Assembly (NCBI GenBank): GCA_914767715.1
Contig: OU612074.1
Location: 22,246,062 to 22,310,061, forward strand
Source of the DNA: Membranipora membranacea
Lineage: Eukaryota; Bryozoa; Gymnolaemata; Cheilostomatida; Membraniporidae
Reading direction: 5' to 3'
Length of the DNA stretch: 64,000 nt
The notes under the pieces are model-generated. The model worked only from the letters and a program-made list of their open reading frames with translations, ran no database searches and was not told where the DNA came from. The translations under genes were made by a program, and so were the position numbers. Below are positions 51,831-57,889 of the stretch, in pieces. The stretch's first letter is position 1. Each line of letters opens with the position of its first letter.

Positions 51831-54800
51831 CCCAACCACATAGCATTTGGCATGTCGCGAGTTCAGCAAGTGACTTTTGATCACTCAGGCTTCATATAGC
51901 AACAGCCTATCAGGACAAACCTCCCATTCTCCCTGCTTACATTAAGAGATTCTTCACTCTGTGCAAAGATTATCAAAACTTAAAAAAAGTATATTATTAT
52001 ATGAACACTTTCTGTTCTTCAGTCTGTCTGGATTGTCGAAGCTAGTGGAACTCAACCTCTCAGACAATGAAGAGATCATCAGACTTCCAGCTCAGCTACA
52101 CAGACTTAACAAACTGATAAATGTGAAACTTTCAGGATGTAAATCTCTAACATTCCCACCACCTGAAGTGACTCGACAGGGTCTGCCAGCAATACGAAAA
52201 TTTCTGACTGATCTTGACAACGGTATTGGAGTTAAATTCATGCCTGTGACTGTGATCGGTGAGGCTATGGCAGGGAAGACAAGCCTCGTTAAATCTATAC
52301 AGACTGGTAAAAGACAGCTAACATACAGGTCGACCATAAGTGAACTAGATGAGGCTACCAAAATATTCAAAGTCTGCGAGGCTGCTGCTGACCCTCAAAC
52401 CAAGCTGGTATTTCATGATTTTGGCGGCCAGAAGATCTATCAGTTTGGTTATCAGCTGTCCACCAGGTCTCAGTTTGTAGCACTTCTTGTCATAGACATA
52501 GCAGAGTTCAATAGACAAGTAAATAAAAGTGGTGCAGAGACAGCCTGTCAGACACTTTGCTTCGACTGGCTGTCTCATCTCTTTCTTGCATGTCCGCAAG
52601 CAGGCGCTCCCCTTGTAGTGCTGACTCACTGCGATGAATTACAAGACATAGAGGCTGTTAGAGAAAACTTGGAGCTATTGGATAAGTTTACAGAGACTTT
52701 GCGTCAGAGAATAATCACAGAGGAGAATGCTATGGCCCCTTTGTCGAGTCCATTATCAGCAATGAAAAGCTTTAGTGATACATCAGTGCCTCTTCTTACA
52801 AAACACCGGCCCAGGACAGTTCATAAACTATCAAAAAAGGAAGCATTCACTGAACTCATAACTGCTTTGATCTCCGTTGGTTCGTCACTACTAAGAGAAA
52901 TTCCGGAAAGCTGGTACAACCTGATGTATCGTATCGTAGAGAGGACTGATCTGCCCTGCCTGACACTCGAGGAACTAGATGAGATGTTTCCAGATGACAA
53001 AGAGCGTTTTGTTCTGCAATACCTTCATGACATAGGAAAGGTAATGTGGTACAGAAACAGGCCCAAACTAGCTGATATAGTGTTCCATCGCATTGAGGTG
53101 CTCACAGAGCTAGTAGTGTTGATCTTTGATCACTCTAGCCAGGAAGTCTGGTCTAAACGCATCAAGTCATTTGTACCTTTTCCACATGATGGCAAAGGAG
53201 TCAACAAAAAGAGATATAAGGAAATGGTAAACGACTTCCTGAGCACAGGAAAGATGAACTCAGTCCTATTGTTCAATCTTATTGAACAAGAGTCCGAACT
53301 GTCCCCTGACACAGCAGTTGAGGTTCTTAGAGTGTTTCATCTGGTGTGTGGCCCGATCCAAAATGACGATGAAAGCCATTATATCATCCCCTACTTTAGT
53401 CTGAAAGTAATCAATATAATGAAGACGGAGAACTATATCCCCATGAAGGTTGAACTGTGTTTTAATGGACTCGGCATTCCAAGTTACGCGTACTTCCTCC
53501 TCACAGCGATTTACATTGGCCTCCATATCAATGACTACAACCACATAGATGTTGGTCGTAATGGTGTCCGAGTTATGGAAACAGACGGTACGGTAAAGTA
53601 CATAATCCACAGCAGCTCTGATAGGATGGTTCACCTTATTGTGTTCACTCGAGCGGATACTATAGCTGCTTCCTGGAAGGATCTGCTAACCACTTTGCAT
53701 CGCCTAACATCCGAAGTCGACGAAGTGTGGAAGGGAGCTCACTATGAGACAGTGTTCTACTGTTCACACTGTCTACTGTCCAAGCAAGATATGCCAACTA
53801 CTCAAGTTGACCCAAAATGGTATCGCAAATACCAGCCTTCTCGAAATGACCAACATAAGTCTTATACTGGGAAGGAAGTGTGCGTATGCAGCCAAAACCG
53901 ACAATCTGAAGTTCCGTTACCACTACCCTACCCACTACAGTATCCATGTAAGTTCATCGCGAGATTGGGTGTATAGGAAGTTACTATTATGAACACTTTG
54001 CTACATTCAGAAAATTCAAAACTGCTGCATTCATACTGAACCAATATTGGTTAAATGTTTCAGCTAATTCATTTTTATACTACTCAGACTGATTCCATTG
54101 ACTTATTTGAGATCTTATTTATTCCAGGCAGCTCAATCACAGCAGAGGGGGTGAAGGCTCTTGATTCATGCTTATCAGCTATCCAACCAGAACAGGTTAC
54201 TACAGGTTGGTTTGTGATTTGTCGACAACAAAATCAATATAGAGAAGCTGATGTGTTCAAATTCAATCGGATACATCCTGGTAAAGTAAAAGTTTGCGGT
54301 CAATTTCAATTTATTGAAAATGTTGTTAACTTGTGTTGTAGAATTTGTGTTGAATGTCAAATACAAATACTATGCCTATTCGATTTATACTGAAACTATG
54401 ACAACAGGTTAAGCCATCAAGTTTGTTTACAATACACAAACAGAGATGAAATTGCTCTTCACTTATTCACTTACTCACTTTGCCTTACTTCTTTGTTACA
54501 GCAAACTCAGCACAGCCTGATAGAGTTCCTGCTCCAGTGACGGTTATACAGCCATCACAGATAGATGAGATTCTTACTGATGTAACTTCAGATGAACCTT
54601 TGATCATTCAGCCAGTAACATCTGATCAATCCGGCATCATTCTAGAGGACCAGGTAACTCCTTTATGTGACCAGTGCCTTAAGTCATCTCAAACAAACTC
54701 TTGTCAGTAAAGAGCCGGTAAAATGTGTGTGTAAAATATGTGTTTGACTGAGCATTGCATTAATCATTTGGGCTACTTAGATTTAGATCCACAATGCATT

Positions 54801-57413
54801 GAAGTGTAGTTTAAAGCTTACGTTCTTGAAGTTGGTGTATGAGATGTCTGCTACCCGAGGAAGGGCACTAATCATATCTAATACCTGCAATGGTACCAGA
54901 GCAGGCTCAGAACATGACTACAGGAATATGAAGGAGATGTTTGACAAGTATGGATTCATCACAGTAGGAGGGCACAGAGACTTCACAGCTCAGGTAATGC
55001 CTAAGCTATTTGAGTGTAATAACAGCTGAAGATTTGCCTGTAGCAATGCCAAAAAATATTCCAACGGTTGTGGGTGCGACTAATAGAATATGTCTAGTAT
55101 CTTTGTTAAACATGTGTGAGACATAGGCTATTAACAGCACCAGGTTAACTTTAATTTGGTTGTTATCTGCAGCATTATCATTTTCATCTCCGGGTTTCAG
55201 GTATTGGGACCCATAGGAATATTTCAAGGCCCGATTCCAATGTCCTTGGCAATCCCCTATTCTTAATATCAAAGAGGTATAGGATTTCCTTTTAATTGCA
55301 TGCGGGGTGTGAAAACACACAGTATTCTTAGACCCATTTACGCAAGGACCTCGCTTGGATCAATGGTGTGCCAGTACCAAATTAGGGATGCTTTCATGAG
55401 CCAGGAATCGATCCTTTGTGTCAGAGATCACAAGTCTCCACAACGATTAGACCACATTTGTCATCTGTGACTTACTACCATCCATTAACATAATAATATA
55501 CATAATATACATCTAACAATCCTTCAGGATATCATATCTACTATCCATTCCGAGACACAGCTAGTGGATCCACAGACAGGAGAAACAGTCCACAAAGAAC
55601 TCAATTCTTTTGTGTTAGTACTGACAAGTCATGGTGATGAAGGATCAGTTGTTGGATGTGACGCTAAACATATCAAGATAACCGACCTGATAGATCTTCT
55701 ATCACCTAAAAACTTTCCTGCCTTGAAAGGGAAACCAAAGCTGGTGATCATTCAGGCTTGTGCTGGTGGTAAGTTTGATCCTTACTAGTTTTACGATCAA
55801 TCTAATATGATGACCATGAAGCCTTCATACATTGGGTTATTCAACAAGCTATGTTGTTTTCCGCCTGTCCGCTCAGAAATTATCCATTATTATTGCGGAA
55901 ACTCCTAATTATTCTCTATCCTTCTGTTGATATTTCTCATGACAGGTCGGAGAGAAATGCTGCTCACAGACACGACCACTGCTCTGACTGCAGCCAATCA
56001 GAGTCAACGAGGGACTGACACCATTCAGCAGCCTCCCGAGCCTGATGCTGCCGATGATGTAGACGCTGCCGAAGCACATGATATTTCTACATCCGACTTC
56101 CTTATAATGCAGTCAAGTTTTGACTGTAAGTTCGCGGTATCCTACTTTTGACTTTAATCAGCTAGACTTCCCTCTAAAGTATTCTTAAACAAATAATAGC
56201 TGCAGTATCACTTGCATCCATCTGTGGAATGTAGTTAAGTGTCATGTTTTCCAACAAGGTATCTTCTCTAAAACTATATGTTCCGCCTATCTGAGACAAT
56301 ATGGGTAACATGGAACCATGTTTACCTGAGAGAGTATTGTTGAGTCATCCTCACTAGACATACTCACTAACTCACTAAATTTTTAATCTACAGGTCACCT
56401 GGTTATGACTGTGTTAGTCTGATTATAGCCCGAGTTTTTAATTTTCAATTTAATTTTCGCAGCATTTGTTTCACCGAGAAGACGTGATGTTGGGTCAGTG
56501 TTTATTAGATGCATCGTATCATCATTCTACAGACATGCACACCAGCTTCATCTGCAGGAACTAGCAGAAGTGGTGAGTTAAAATTGGTTGAATGAAGGAT
56601 AAGCCTTGAGGAGATTATGTAGTTGAATGAATGATATAAAAAGGAATTCATCCAGTAACATTGGCTATGGCTTATGGCTACGGGCCGTGTCTAAGTCTCC
56701 TAGACACTTCCATAGAATTAATTGTTATTATACATGGCATTGTCAGGTCTATTAAATGAGCATTGTTCAGTTTGAGTATAGAAAATTTGTCTCCATCTTC
56801 AGATCGGGGATGCTGTGGCCAGGGCTGGAGTAGAGAGGACAGAATATCTGCTGAACTTCCGAAGAAATCGAAGAAATCCAGCTAATGCGTATGTTGCCTC
56901 AATGCCTCAGACAAGGTGCACTTTTCTAGGACGTAAGAAATTCTATCTTAAACCCGGGATCGATATGACAACGGCAGATAACCACCCTGACCAGCTGAGG
57001 AACCCAGTGTTACCTAATCCAACCGCTACTAGGATAGACCAACAGGCCGGTGAGTTTTTATTCTTCCAACTTTTCTGACATTACATACGCGCTGTCTGGA
57101 TGTCCTGTGGTGTTTTTTCACAGGTTAATTTTGTACAAATATCTCATTTTGTTATAAGACGCTCTTTAACAACTTGGTTGACAACATACAGACTGACTGA
57201 CTGACCTCTTTCCTAGAGATTTTTTGAGACATTTTGTTAATCATTCAATGAAATCCTTTCTAATATAATGCAACAAAGACCATGTTAATATTACATAACT
57301 AAAATTACAAATATCTATTATTTACAGAGGAAACGGTAAAATCAGAAATTAATGGACATGCGGTGGGTGAGAAAACTTTCTACAAGTGGTCAGTAAAGAG
57401 AAATCAGCCATGA
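24777..57413 (+). CDS. LRR-ROC-COR-caspase fusion protein (gene model)
   Basis: Exons in order: 24777-24882; 26498-26717; intact LRR exons listed in the array entries; 52023-53947 (ROC-COR); 54128-54205; 54502-54653; 54832-54993; 55528-55768; 55946-56125; 56463-56572; 56803-57049; 57328-57413 (stop TGA). Every junction has AG/GT borders and phases that agree (1, 2, then 2-2 for each LRR exon, then 1, 1, 0, 0, 1, 1, 0, 1). The protein would be about 1,900 residues: acidic N-terminus, LRRs, Ras-like GTPase of Roco type, COR dimerisation domain, linker, then caspase p20 and p10. LRR-ROC-COR proteins (LRRK, MASL/MFHAS type) are known; a C-terminal caspase on one is not an architecture I know. Likely a cytosolic sensor or cell-death protein (inference). 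The 5' end and possible additional exons between 24.9 and 28.3 kb are the least certain parts. Confidence 0.78.
26498..26717 (+). CDS. N-terminal exon before the LRR array
   Basis: It follows TTTGAACAG and encodes VYRVWYRDDSEPYEDDK, RSLTLEQLVSATRGVTVT and HQIAPHLKVLKVKDYTG, ending GAGAG|GTGAG in phase 2. Phase 2 is exactly what the LRR exons need. The last part (LKVLKVKDYTG) looks like the beginning of an LRR-type strand. No other domain recognised. Confidence 0.6.
27141..27193 (+). pseudogene. Relic LRR exon
   Basis: After AAATTGCAG the sequence begins like an LRR exon and ends AGCTGTCTGACAG|GTAAATC like the intact ones. It is only 53 nt, and its two ends are out of frame with one another, so it looks like an internally deleted copy. 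Confidence 0.4.
28310..29391 (+). CDS. LRR exons 1-4 (older, divergent copies)
   Basis: Exons 28310-28456 (147 nt), 28708-28845 (138 nt), 28978-29118 (141 nt) and 29251-29391 (141 nt). Each starts after AG with the third base of a Ser codon and ends GA/C-AG|GTAAGT, so all are phase 2-2 and can be lost or gained without breaking the frame. Each encodes two LRRs of about 23 residues, pattern SxRSLxxLEELxVSxN..LPDWIGELKxLxKLxVSxCxLxxLPD. They differ more from one another than the copies downstream, so they are probably the older part of the array. Confidence 0.85.
28440..28580 (+). repeat. 61 bp tandem repeat of an LRR exon 3' end and its intron
   Basis: CTGCCTGCCAGGTAAGTCAT with its following intron is repeated about 2.4 times. 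In copies 2 and 3 the splice donor is damaged (GATTAGTAAGT, GATATGCAAGT). Confidence 0.75.
29521..29610 (+). pseudogene. Broken LRR exon (no donor, stop)
   Basis: After CTTATTTATAG the frame reads IRTLSFLEQLILYHNT and STLPD, then diverges into SNKCN and a TGA. The second LRR and the splice donor are missing. Confidence 0.75.
29972..32869 (+). CDS. LRR exons 5-15, recent tandem array
   Basis: Eleven 141 nt exons: 29972-30112, 30246-30386, 30525-30665, 30804-30944, 31078-31218, 31355-31495, 31633-31773, 31907-32047, 32181-32321, 32455-32595, 32729-32869. Start-to-start spacing is 274-279 bp and introns are nearly identical, so whole exon+intron units were duplicated recently. Each exon encodes 47 residues with two LRRs. 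Residues that vary include the one after VS in the first strand (W, V, G, R, K) and in the second strand (G, W, R, H), plus W/S/E/Q after LPD. These are x positions of the LxLSxN strand, normally on the concave ligand-facing side. The second exon ends GACTG rather than GACAG, still a usable donor. Confidence 0.9.
32993..33369 (-). mobile_element. LINE 3' end inserted in an LRR intron
   Basis: The minus-strand frame (about 33369-33112) encodes the last residues of an RT protein (INTARRLSKGRLEV, KTKCLRMYASGND, LPSGRYRVPAYRI, CRKYCFRS). It aligns with the C-terminus of the LINE at 58 kb (KSKCLRTYTSLD, LHSGRFCIPKQRV, IRKSCFRT). The 3' region, with its ATGTATGTAT tail, also matches at 57890-58000. 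Flanking intron sequence (AATTCAATCTAT / TCTATATGGG) suggests a short TCTAT target duplication. Confidence 0.82.
33389..33466 (+). pseudogene. LRR exon truncated by internal deletion
   Basis: The exon starts normally (IRSLTCLEELNV...RRLPDWI) but at GATCGG jumps into the middle of the following intron (TTTTGCAGTTTTGAG). About 140 bp were lost between two TCGG words, as in a microhomology-mediated deletion. Confidence 0.85.
33549..33689 (+). CDS. LRR exon 16 (last intact copy)
   Basis: 141 nt, phase 2-2, after GGGTATTTATAG and before GTAAGTCAAG. Encodes IRSLTCLEELIVSLNMSLRR and a second LRR with DVSGCGLTKLPD. It belongs to the same family as exons 5-15. Confidence 0.88.
34560..34980. repeat. 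Degenerate tandem repeats inside the transposon
   Basis: A unit of roughly 180-190 bp recurs about 2-3 times, marked by ACAGCC, CCACTTCT(A/T)TCACTAC, GCAAAAAA, TTATACTAAT and GGGCACGA phrases. Confidence 0.55.
35535..35636 (-). CDS. Candidate first exon inside the transposon, 12-residue repeats
   Basis: On the minus strand an ATG at 35636 opens MSLQPATSSSQDGNLAA, then SSSQDENPAA and TTSQDDK, and the frame ends at 35535 exactly before GTAAGAAC (phase 0, 34 codons). The underlying DNA is a 36 bp repeat. A second degenerate copy of the ATG region lies near 35740-35780. It could be the start of a lost transposon gene; no continuing exon was found. Confidence 0.3.
36000..36376. mobile_element. 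MITE with TTAA target duplication, nested
   Basis: Ends AGGGCAACCAAGGTTTC and its exact reverse complement (17 bp TIR), flanked by TTAA on both sides (35996-35999 and 36377-36380). TTAA targets are typical of piggyBac-like and Kolobok elements. It is 377 bp with no gene. Confidence 0.8.
36666..36710. repeat. (AT)n microsatellite
   Basis: About 22 AT units; a shorter run sits at the matching place in the left arm (34440-34455). Confidence 0.95.
37357..37453 (+). pseudogene. Truncated LRR exon right of the transposon
   Basis: Starts as a normal exon (IRSLTCLEELIVTVNKS, LPDWIGELKSL) but after CTCAGA passes into unrelated sequence without a donor. This is the 3' limit of the LRR array; the next in-phase exon is at 52023. 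Confidence 0.82.
37454..38340. other. Intronic DNA, nothing recognised
   Basis: No coding or repeat signal of note. By the model it belongs to the roughly 14.6 kb intron between the LRR array and the ROC exon. Confidence 0.5.
38436..38668 (+). other. Short acidic open frame inside a repeat
   Basis: Encodes NPNSNSMQVATYTESPKP and GDDDTSSESDSEVL, ending at a TGA. Its 3' part (from about 38615) belongs to a repeat whose other copy lies inverted at 47330-47600. Possibly a fragment of a mobile-element ORF1; function unknown. Confidence 0.3.
38615..38731 (+). repeat. Left half of a repeat split by the LTR element
   Basis: Reverse-complement match to 47463-47600 (shared ACAGGCCTGTTCTCAGATAT, TCAGTCTTAGCATTTGATTT, GCTAACAGTATGCAAGTGCA). 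The right half continues at 43053-43170. Confidence 0.82.
38737..38986 (+). repeat. 5' LTR
   Basis: 250 bp, TGTTGTATTATTGTTATCAT at its start and CATACTACA at its end. It carries an AATATAAAAG TATA-like element about 140 bp in. It is followed by the TGGTGGCAGC primer-binding site. Confidence 0.95.
39179..40035 (+). pseudogene. gag of the Gypsy element
   Basis: The capsid region is open from 39235: ENWRKWKRSFENYLLAI, then LPDVLAKFDGYFNPRRN and FVKRLRTQAAMCEFGE. Near the C-terminus are two CCHC zinc knuckles (CKFCGYEHVKGKC and CRKCGGRNHFASAC). The likely ATG is at 39179 (MDSLGLAPP), but a poly-C run shifts the frame and a TAG lies at 39232-39234. It ends at 40035 and overlaps pol by 38 nt. Confidence 0.85.
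39998..41134 (+). pseudogene. pol N-terminal part: aspartic protease and reverse transcriptase
   Basis: In the +1 frame relative to gag. The protease has FKLDTGAQANILP (catalytic DTG at residues 37-39). The RT has RICLDPKELNKAI, ILDMKHAYWHVPLD, FCRL-like LRLPFGINTAAEVF and the catalytic YFDDLIVYG, then VKYLGHIVS. The frame is lost near 41110 by a small deletion. Confidence 0.9.
41110..42650 (+). pseudogene. pol C-terminal part: RNase H and integrase, frameshifted
   Basis: The RT end (LMGSLNFLCGFIPNI) passes into an RNase H that has lost roughly its first 40 residues: after IKKALTSQ the text jumps to ATEQNWPQIDKELHAI. Then comes QSDHNPLV, VPGKYLYLADTLSRA. Integrase follows with HRGHLGITKC, a frameshift, CNTCQNYANQQ, WCKVGMDIMDF, VVVDFCSHYPEI and EIVADN, then another frame with AERYVQTIKQFLKK and SPAEMLFGRN. 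At least three frame changes make it non-functional. Confidence 0.88.
42790..42804 (+). promoter_or_regulatory. Polypurine tract of the LTR element
   Basis: CCAAAAAGGGGAGGA lies directly before the TGTTG of the 3' LTR and would prime plus-strand DNA synthesis. Confidence 0.8.
42805..43052 (+). repeat. 3' LTR
   Basis: 248 bp, about 95-96% identical to the 5' LTR; lacks 2 bp (GATATC versus GATC). Confidence 0.95.
43053..43170 (+). repeat. Right half of the repeat split by the LTR element
   Basis: Continues from 38731: CATGTTGGTAACCCATTTAG and AACTTTACCATGTTTCCTTG match the reverse complement of 47345-47460. Confidence 0.82.
43752..43833. repeat. Foldback, 38 bp arms
   Basis: AGACTGCTCTACAGTCCAAC...ATTTTGGGTCT and AGACCCAAAATACAACCGGT...GCAGTCT are complementary at about 34 of 38 positions around a 6 nt loop. 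Confidence 0.85.
43840..46225. other. No supported gene
   Basis: Long non-coding part of the large intron; no recognisable mobile-element protein or array. Confidence 0.45.
46226..46410. repeat. Degenerate CCTGGTC-containing tandem repeats
   Basis: GGCCTGGTC(C/A) recurs at irregular spacing of about 50-75 bp, each time with an A-rich AAAATAAAAAAT stretch. Probably an old minisatellite. Confidence 0.45.
46470..46612. repeat. Foldback, about 65 bp arms
   Basis: The inner arms GGATAAACCAGTTATGCAAT...CCAAGAG and CTCTTGGTAGTGAAAATTGC...GGTTTACCCC are complementary. The outer parts (GGGTGC..CATGGGCAC / ATGATGGGCACCC) also pair imperfectly. Confidence 0.82.
47330..47600 (-). repeat. Uninterrupted inverted copy of the repeat at 38.6/43.1 kb
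   Basis: In reverse complement it joins the left (38615-38731) and right (43053-43170) halves without the LTR element. The junction reads CATATACTAACAGTACCCCC, which identifies AACAG as the target site. Confidence 0.85.
47614..48640 (+). pseudogene. LINE ORF1-like remnant, broken
   Basis: Several frames in succession look like low-complexity to structured ORF1: a Ser/Thr/Asn-rich part (SETLTTTHLLDQGGN), YSYASAATKHPVVYILSEDE, then FKVTCVNDTSFEWVFQQTNK and KLPQLFCFSARNL, then a Pro/Gln/Lys-rich end. The order is compatible with an ORF1 of the jockey/I type, upstream of the endonuclease at 49.7 kb. Family assignment is tentative. Confidence 0.4.
48650..49690. other. No supported gene
   Basis: Separates the ORF1-like and endonuclease-like parts. 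It holds a small GTTGATCGGCCGCAAG direct repeat (about 49368-49408) but no other structure I can name. Confidence 0.4.
49699..50710 (+). pseudogene. LINE ORF2 remnant: APE endonuclease joined to a post-RT segment
   Basis: Motifs of an APE-type endonuclease appear in changing frames: IALIQKPWVLSN, SDMVAISIRLD, TIVVSIYLP, FVGGYDRNAHD (the GDFNAH-like block), NQGNETTFVSTHAQSLIDIT and VTLSDHEQLEKEL. After about 50640 the frame reads FDHRLTWSYHVTSKIDRALKKL-like sequence, normally found beyond the RT catalytic domain, so the RT core appears deleted. Confidence 0.6.
50764..50968. repeat. Minisatellite, about 37-bp unit, about 5 copies
   Basis: Unit TCATGTCCCGGTTGTGGTCC then ATCCAGCCGATGAACCC. Confidence 0.9.
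51724..51828. repeat. (GATT)n microsatellite
   Basis: Over twenty GATT units with a GATC-variant stretch. Frames across it would give an artificial INQS repeat peptide. Confidence 0.95.
52023..53947 (+). CDS. Large exon: final LRRs, ROC GTPase and COR domain
   Basis: Starts after CTGTTCTTCAG with the third base of a Ser codon, the same phase as the LRR exons, and ends before GTAAGT at 53948 in phase 1. Residues 1-45 are two more LRRs (LSKLVELNLSDNEEIIRLP, LNKLINVKLSGCKSL). The ROC domain follows: P-loop GEAMAGKTSLVKSI, switch II FHDFGGQKIYQ, LLVIDIAEF, and VVLTHCDEL at the NKxD position. COR follows with IPESWYNLMYRI, LTLEELDEMFPDD, LQYLHDIGKVMWY and later CSHCLLSKQ, typical of Roco proteins. 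It binds and hydrolyses GTP in relatives and dimerises through COR. There are no breaks in 642 codons. Confidence 0.92.
54128..54205 (+). CDS. Linker exon 1 between COR and caspase
   Basis: After TTTATTCCAG; encodes SSITAEGVKALDSCLSAIQP and ends ACAG|GTTGGT (phase 1). The earlier CAG|GTTACT donor would not fit the phase of the next exon. Confidence 0.65.
54502..54653 (+). CDS. Linker exon 2
   Basis: After TTTGTTACAG; encodes NSAQPDRVPAPVTVIQPSQI, then TDVTSDEPLIIQ and GIILEDQ, ending phase 0. Proline- and Asp-rich, probably flexible; the Asp residues could be cleavage sites (inference). Confidence 0.7.
54832..54993 (+). CDS. Caspase p20, first part
   Basis: Begins after GTTCTTGAAG with LVYEMSATRGRALIISN, the typical start of a caspase large subunit. 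Then comes GTRAGSEHDYRNMKEMFDKY, whose Arg corresponds to the S1-pocket Arg64 of caspase-3, and GFITVGGHRDFTAQ. Phase 0 at both ends. Confidence 0.92.
55528..55768 (+). CDS. Caspase p20, catalytic part
   Basis: Encodes ELNSFVLVLTSHGDEG with the catalytic His, KITDLIDLLSPKNFP, and KLVIIQACAGG with the catalytic Cys. The usual pentapeptide is QAC(R/Q/G)G; here it is QACAG. Ends phase 1 before GTAAGTTTG. Confidence 0.95.
55946..56125 (+). CDS. Caspase interdomain linker and start of p10
   Basis: After the catalytic GGRREM the linker is rich in Asp (PEPDAADDVDAAEAHD), offering several possible self-cleavage sites between p20 and p10. STSDFLIMQSSFD is the first p10 strand. Confidence 0.88.
56463..56572 (+). 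CDS. Caspase p10, middle
   Basis: SFVSPRRRDVGSVFIRCIVSS aligns with the YYSWRNSKDGSWFIQSL region of executioner caspases: the S1-pocket Arg is kept (SPR), while the Trp before it is Pro. HLQELAEV follows. Ends phase 0. Confidence 0.9.
56803..57049 (+). CDS. Caspase p10, C-terminal part
   Basis: IGDAVARAGVERTEYLL, then ASMPQTRCTFLGRKKFYLKP, matching the end of p10 (QxPCxxSxLxKxLYF type). A tail of about 30 residues follows that caspases usually lack. Confidence 0.85.
57328..57413 (+). CDS. Last exon
   Basis: After TATTTACAG; encodes EETVKSEINGHAVGEK, then TFYKWSVKRNQP and TGA. No domain recognised. Phase agrees with the previous exon. Confidence 0.7.
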
Positions 57414-57889
57414 CGATGTAGCTGACCAATCATCCTCAATTAAATGAAGAAGACTAGAATTTGAGTCAATTTCGAGTGAAGCGATATCCCTTGTAACAGT
57501 AGTCTTTTTTCCTAAACTTAACCTAACCTAGGCTAAATAATACAATACATGATTAACTGTAGTTATTTTTAGAGCACTACACCACTGCACTGATGTTTAG
57601 TTTTCTTTTTATATGGAGTTCAATGAAGAACGAGAATTCCGGCCCTCACCAATCTAGCTGGTACACTTATTACCTGTTGAGGTCGTCTATTTTTCTCTCT
57701 GATCGGATATTACCGCATATTTAATACCACTGCTCTTGACCTTGTAAACTCTGAGGTTGTACATTATAAAAAGTTTGAGAGAAAGTATAGAGTGCACTAT
57801 GTTTGACCACACTAAGGGATACCCCAATGGACTGATTATGTGGGCTGACTCCTTCATCGCCCAATATATCGATTAGCTGGATAATTACT

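Noticed and set aside
51650-51884. Minus-strand frames with INQS repeats
   Set aside because: They are translations of the (GATT)n microsatellite.
53744-53992. Alternative frame at the end of the COR exon
   Set aside because: The main frame runs without break to a good GTAAGT donor and phases correctly with the next exon; the alternative frame does not.
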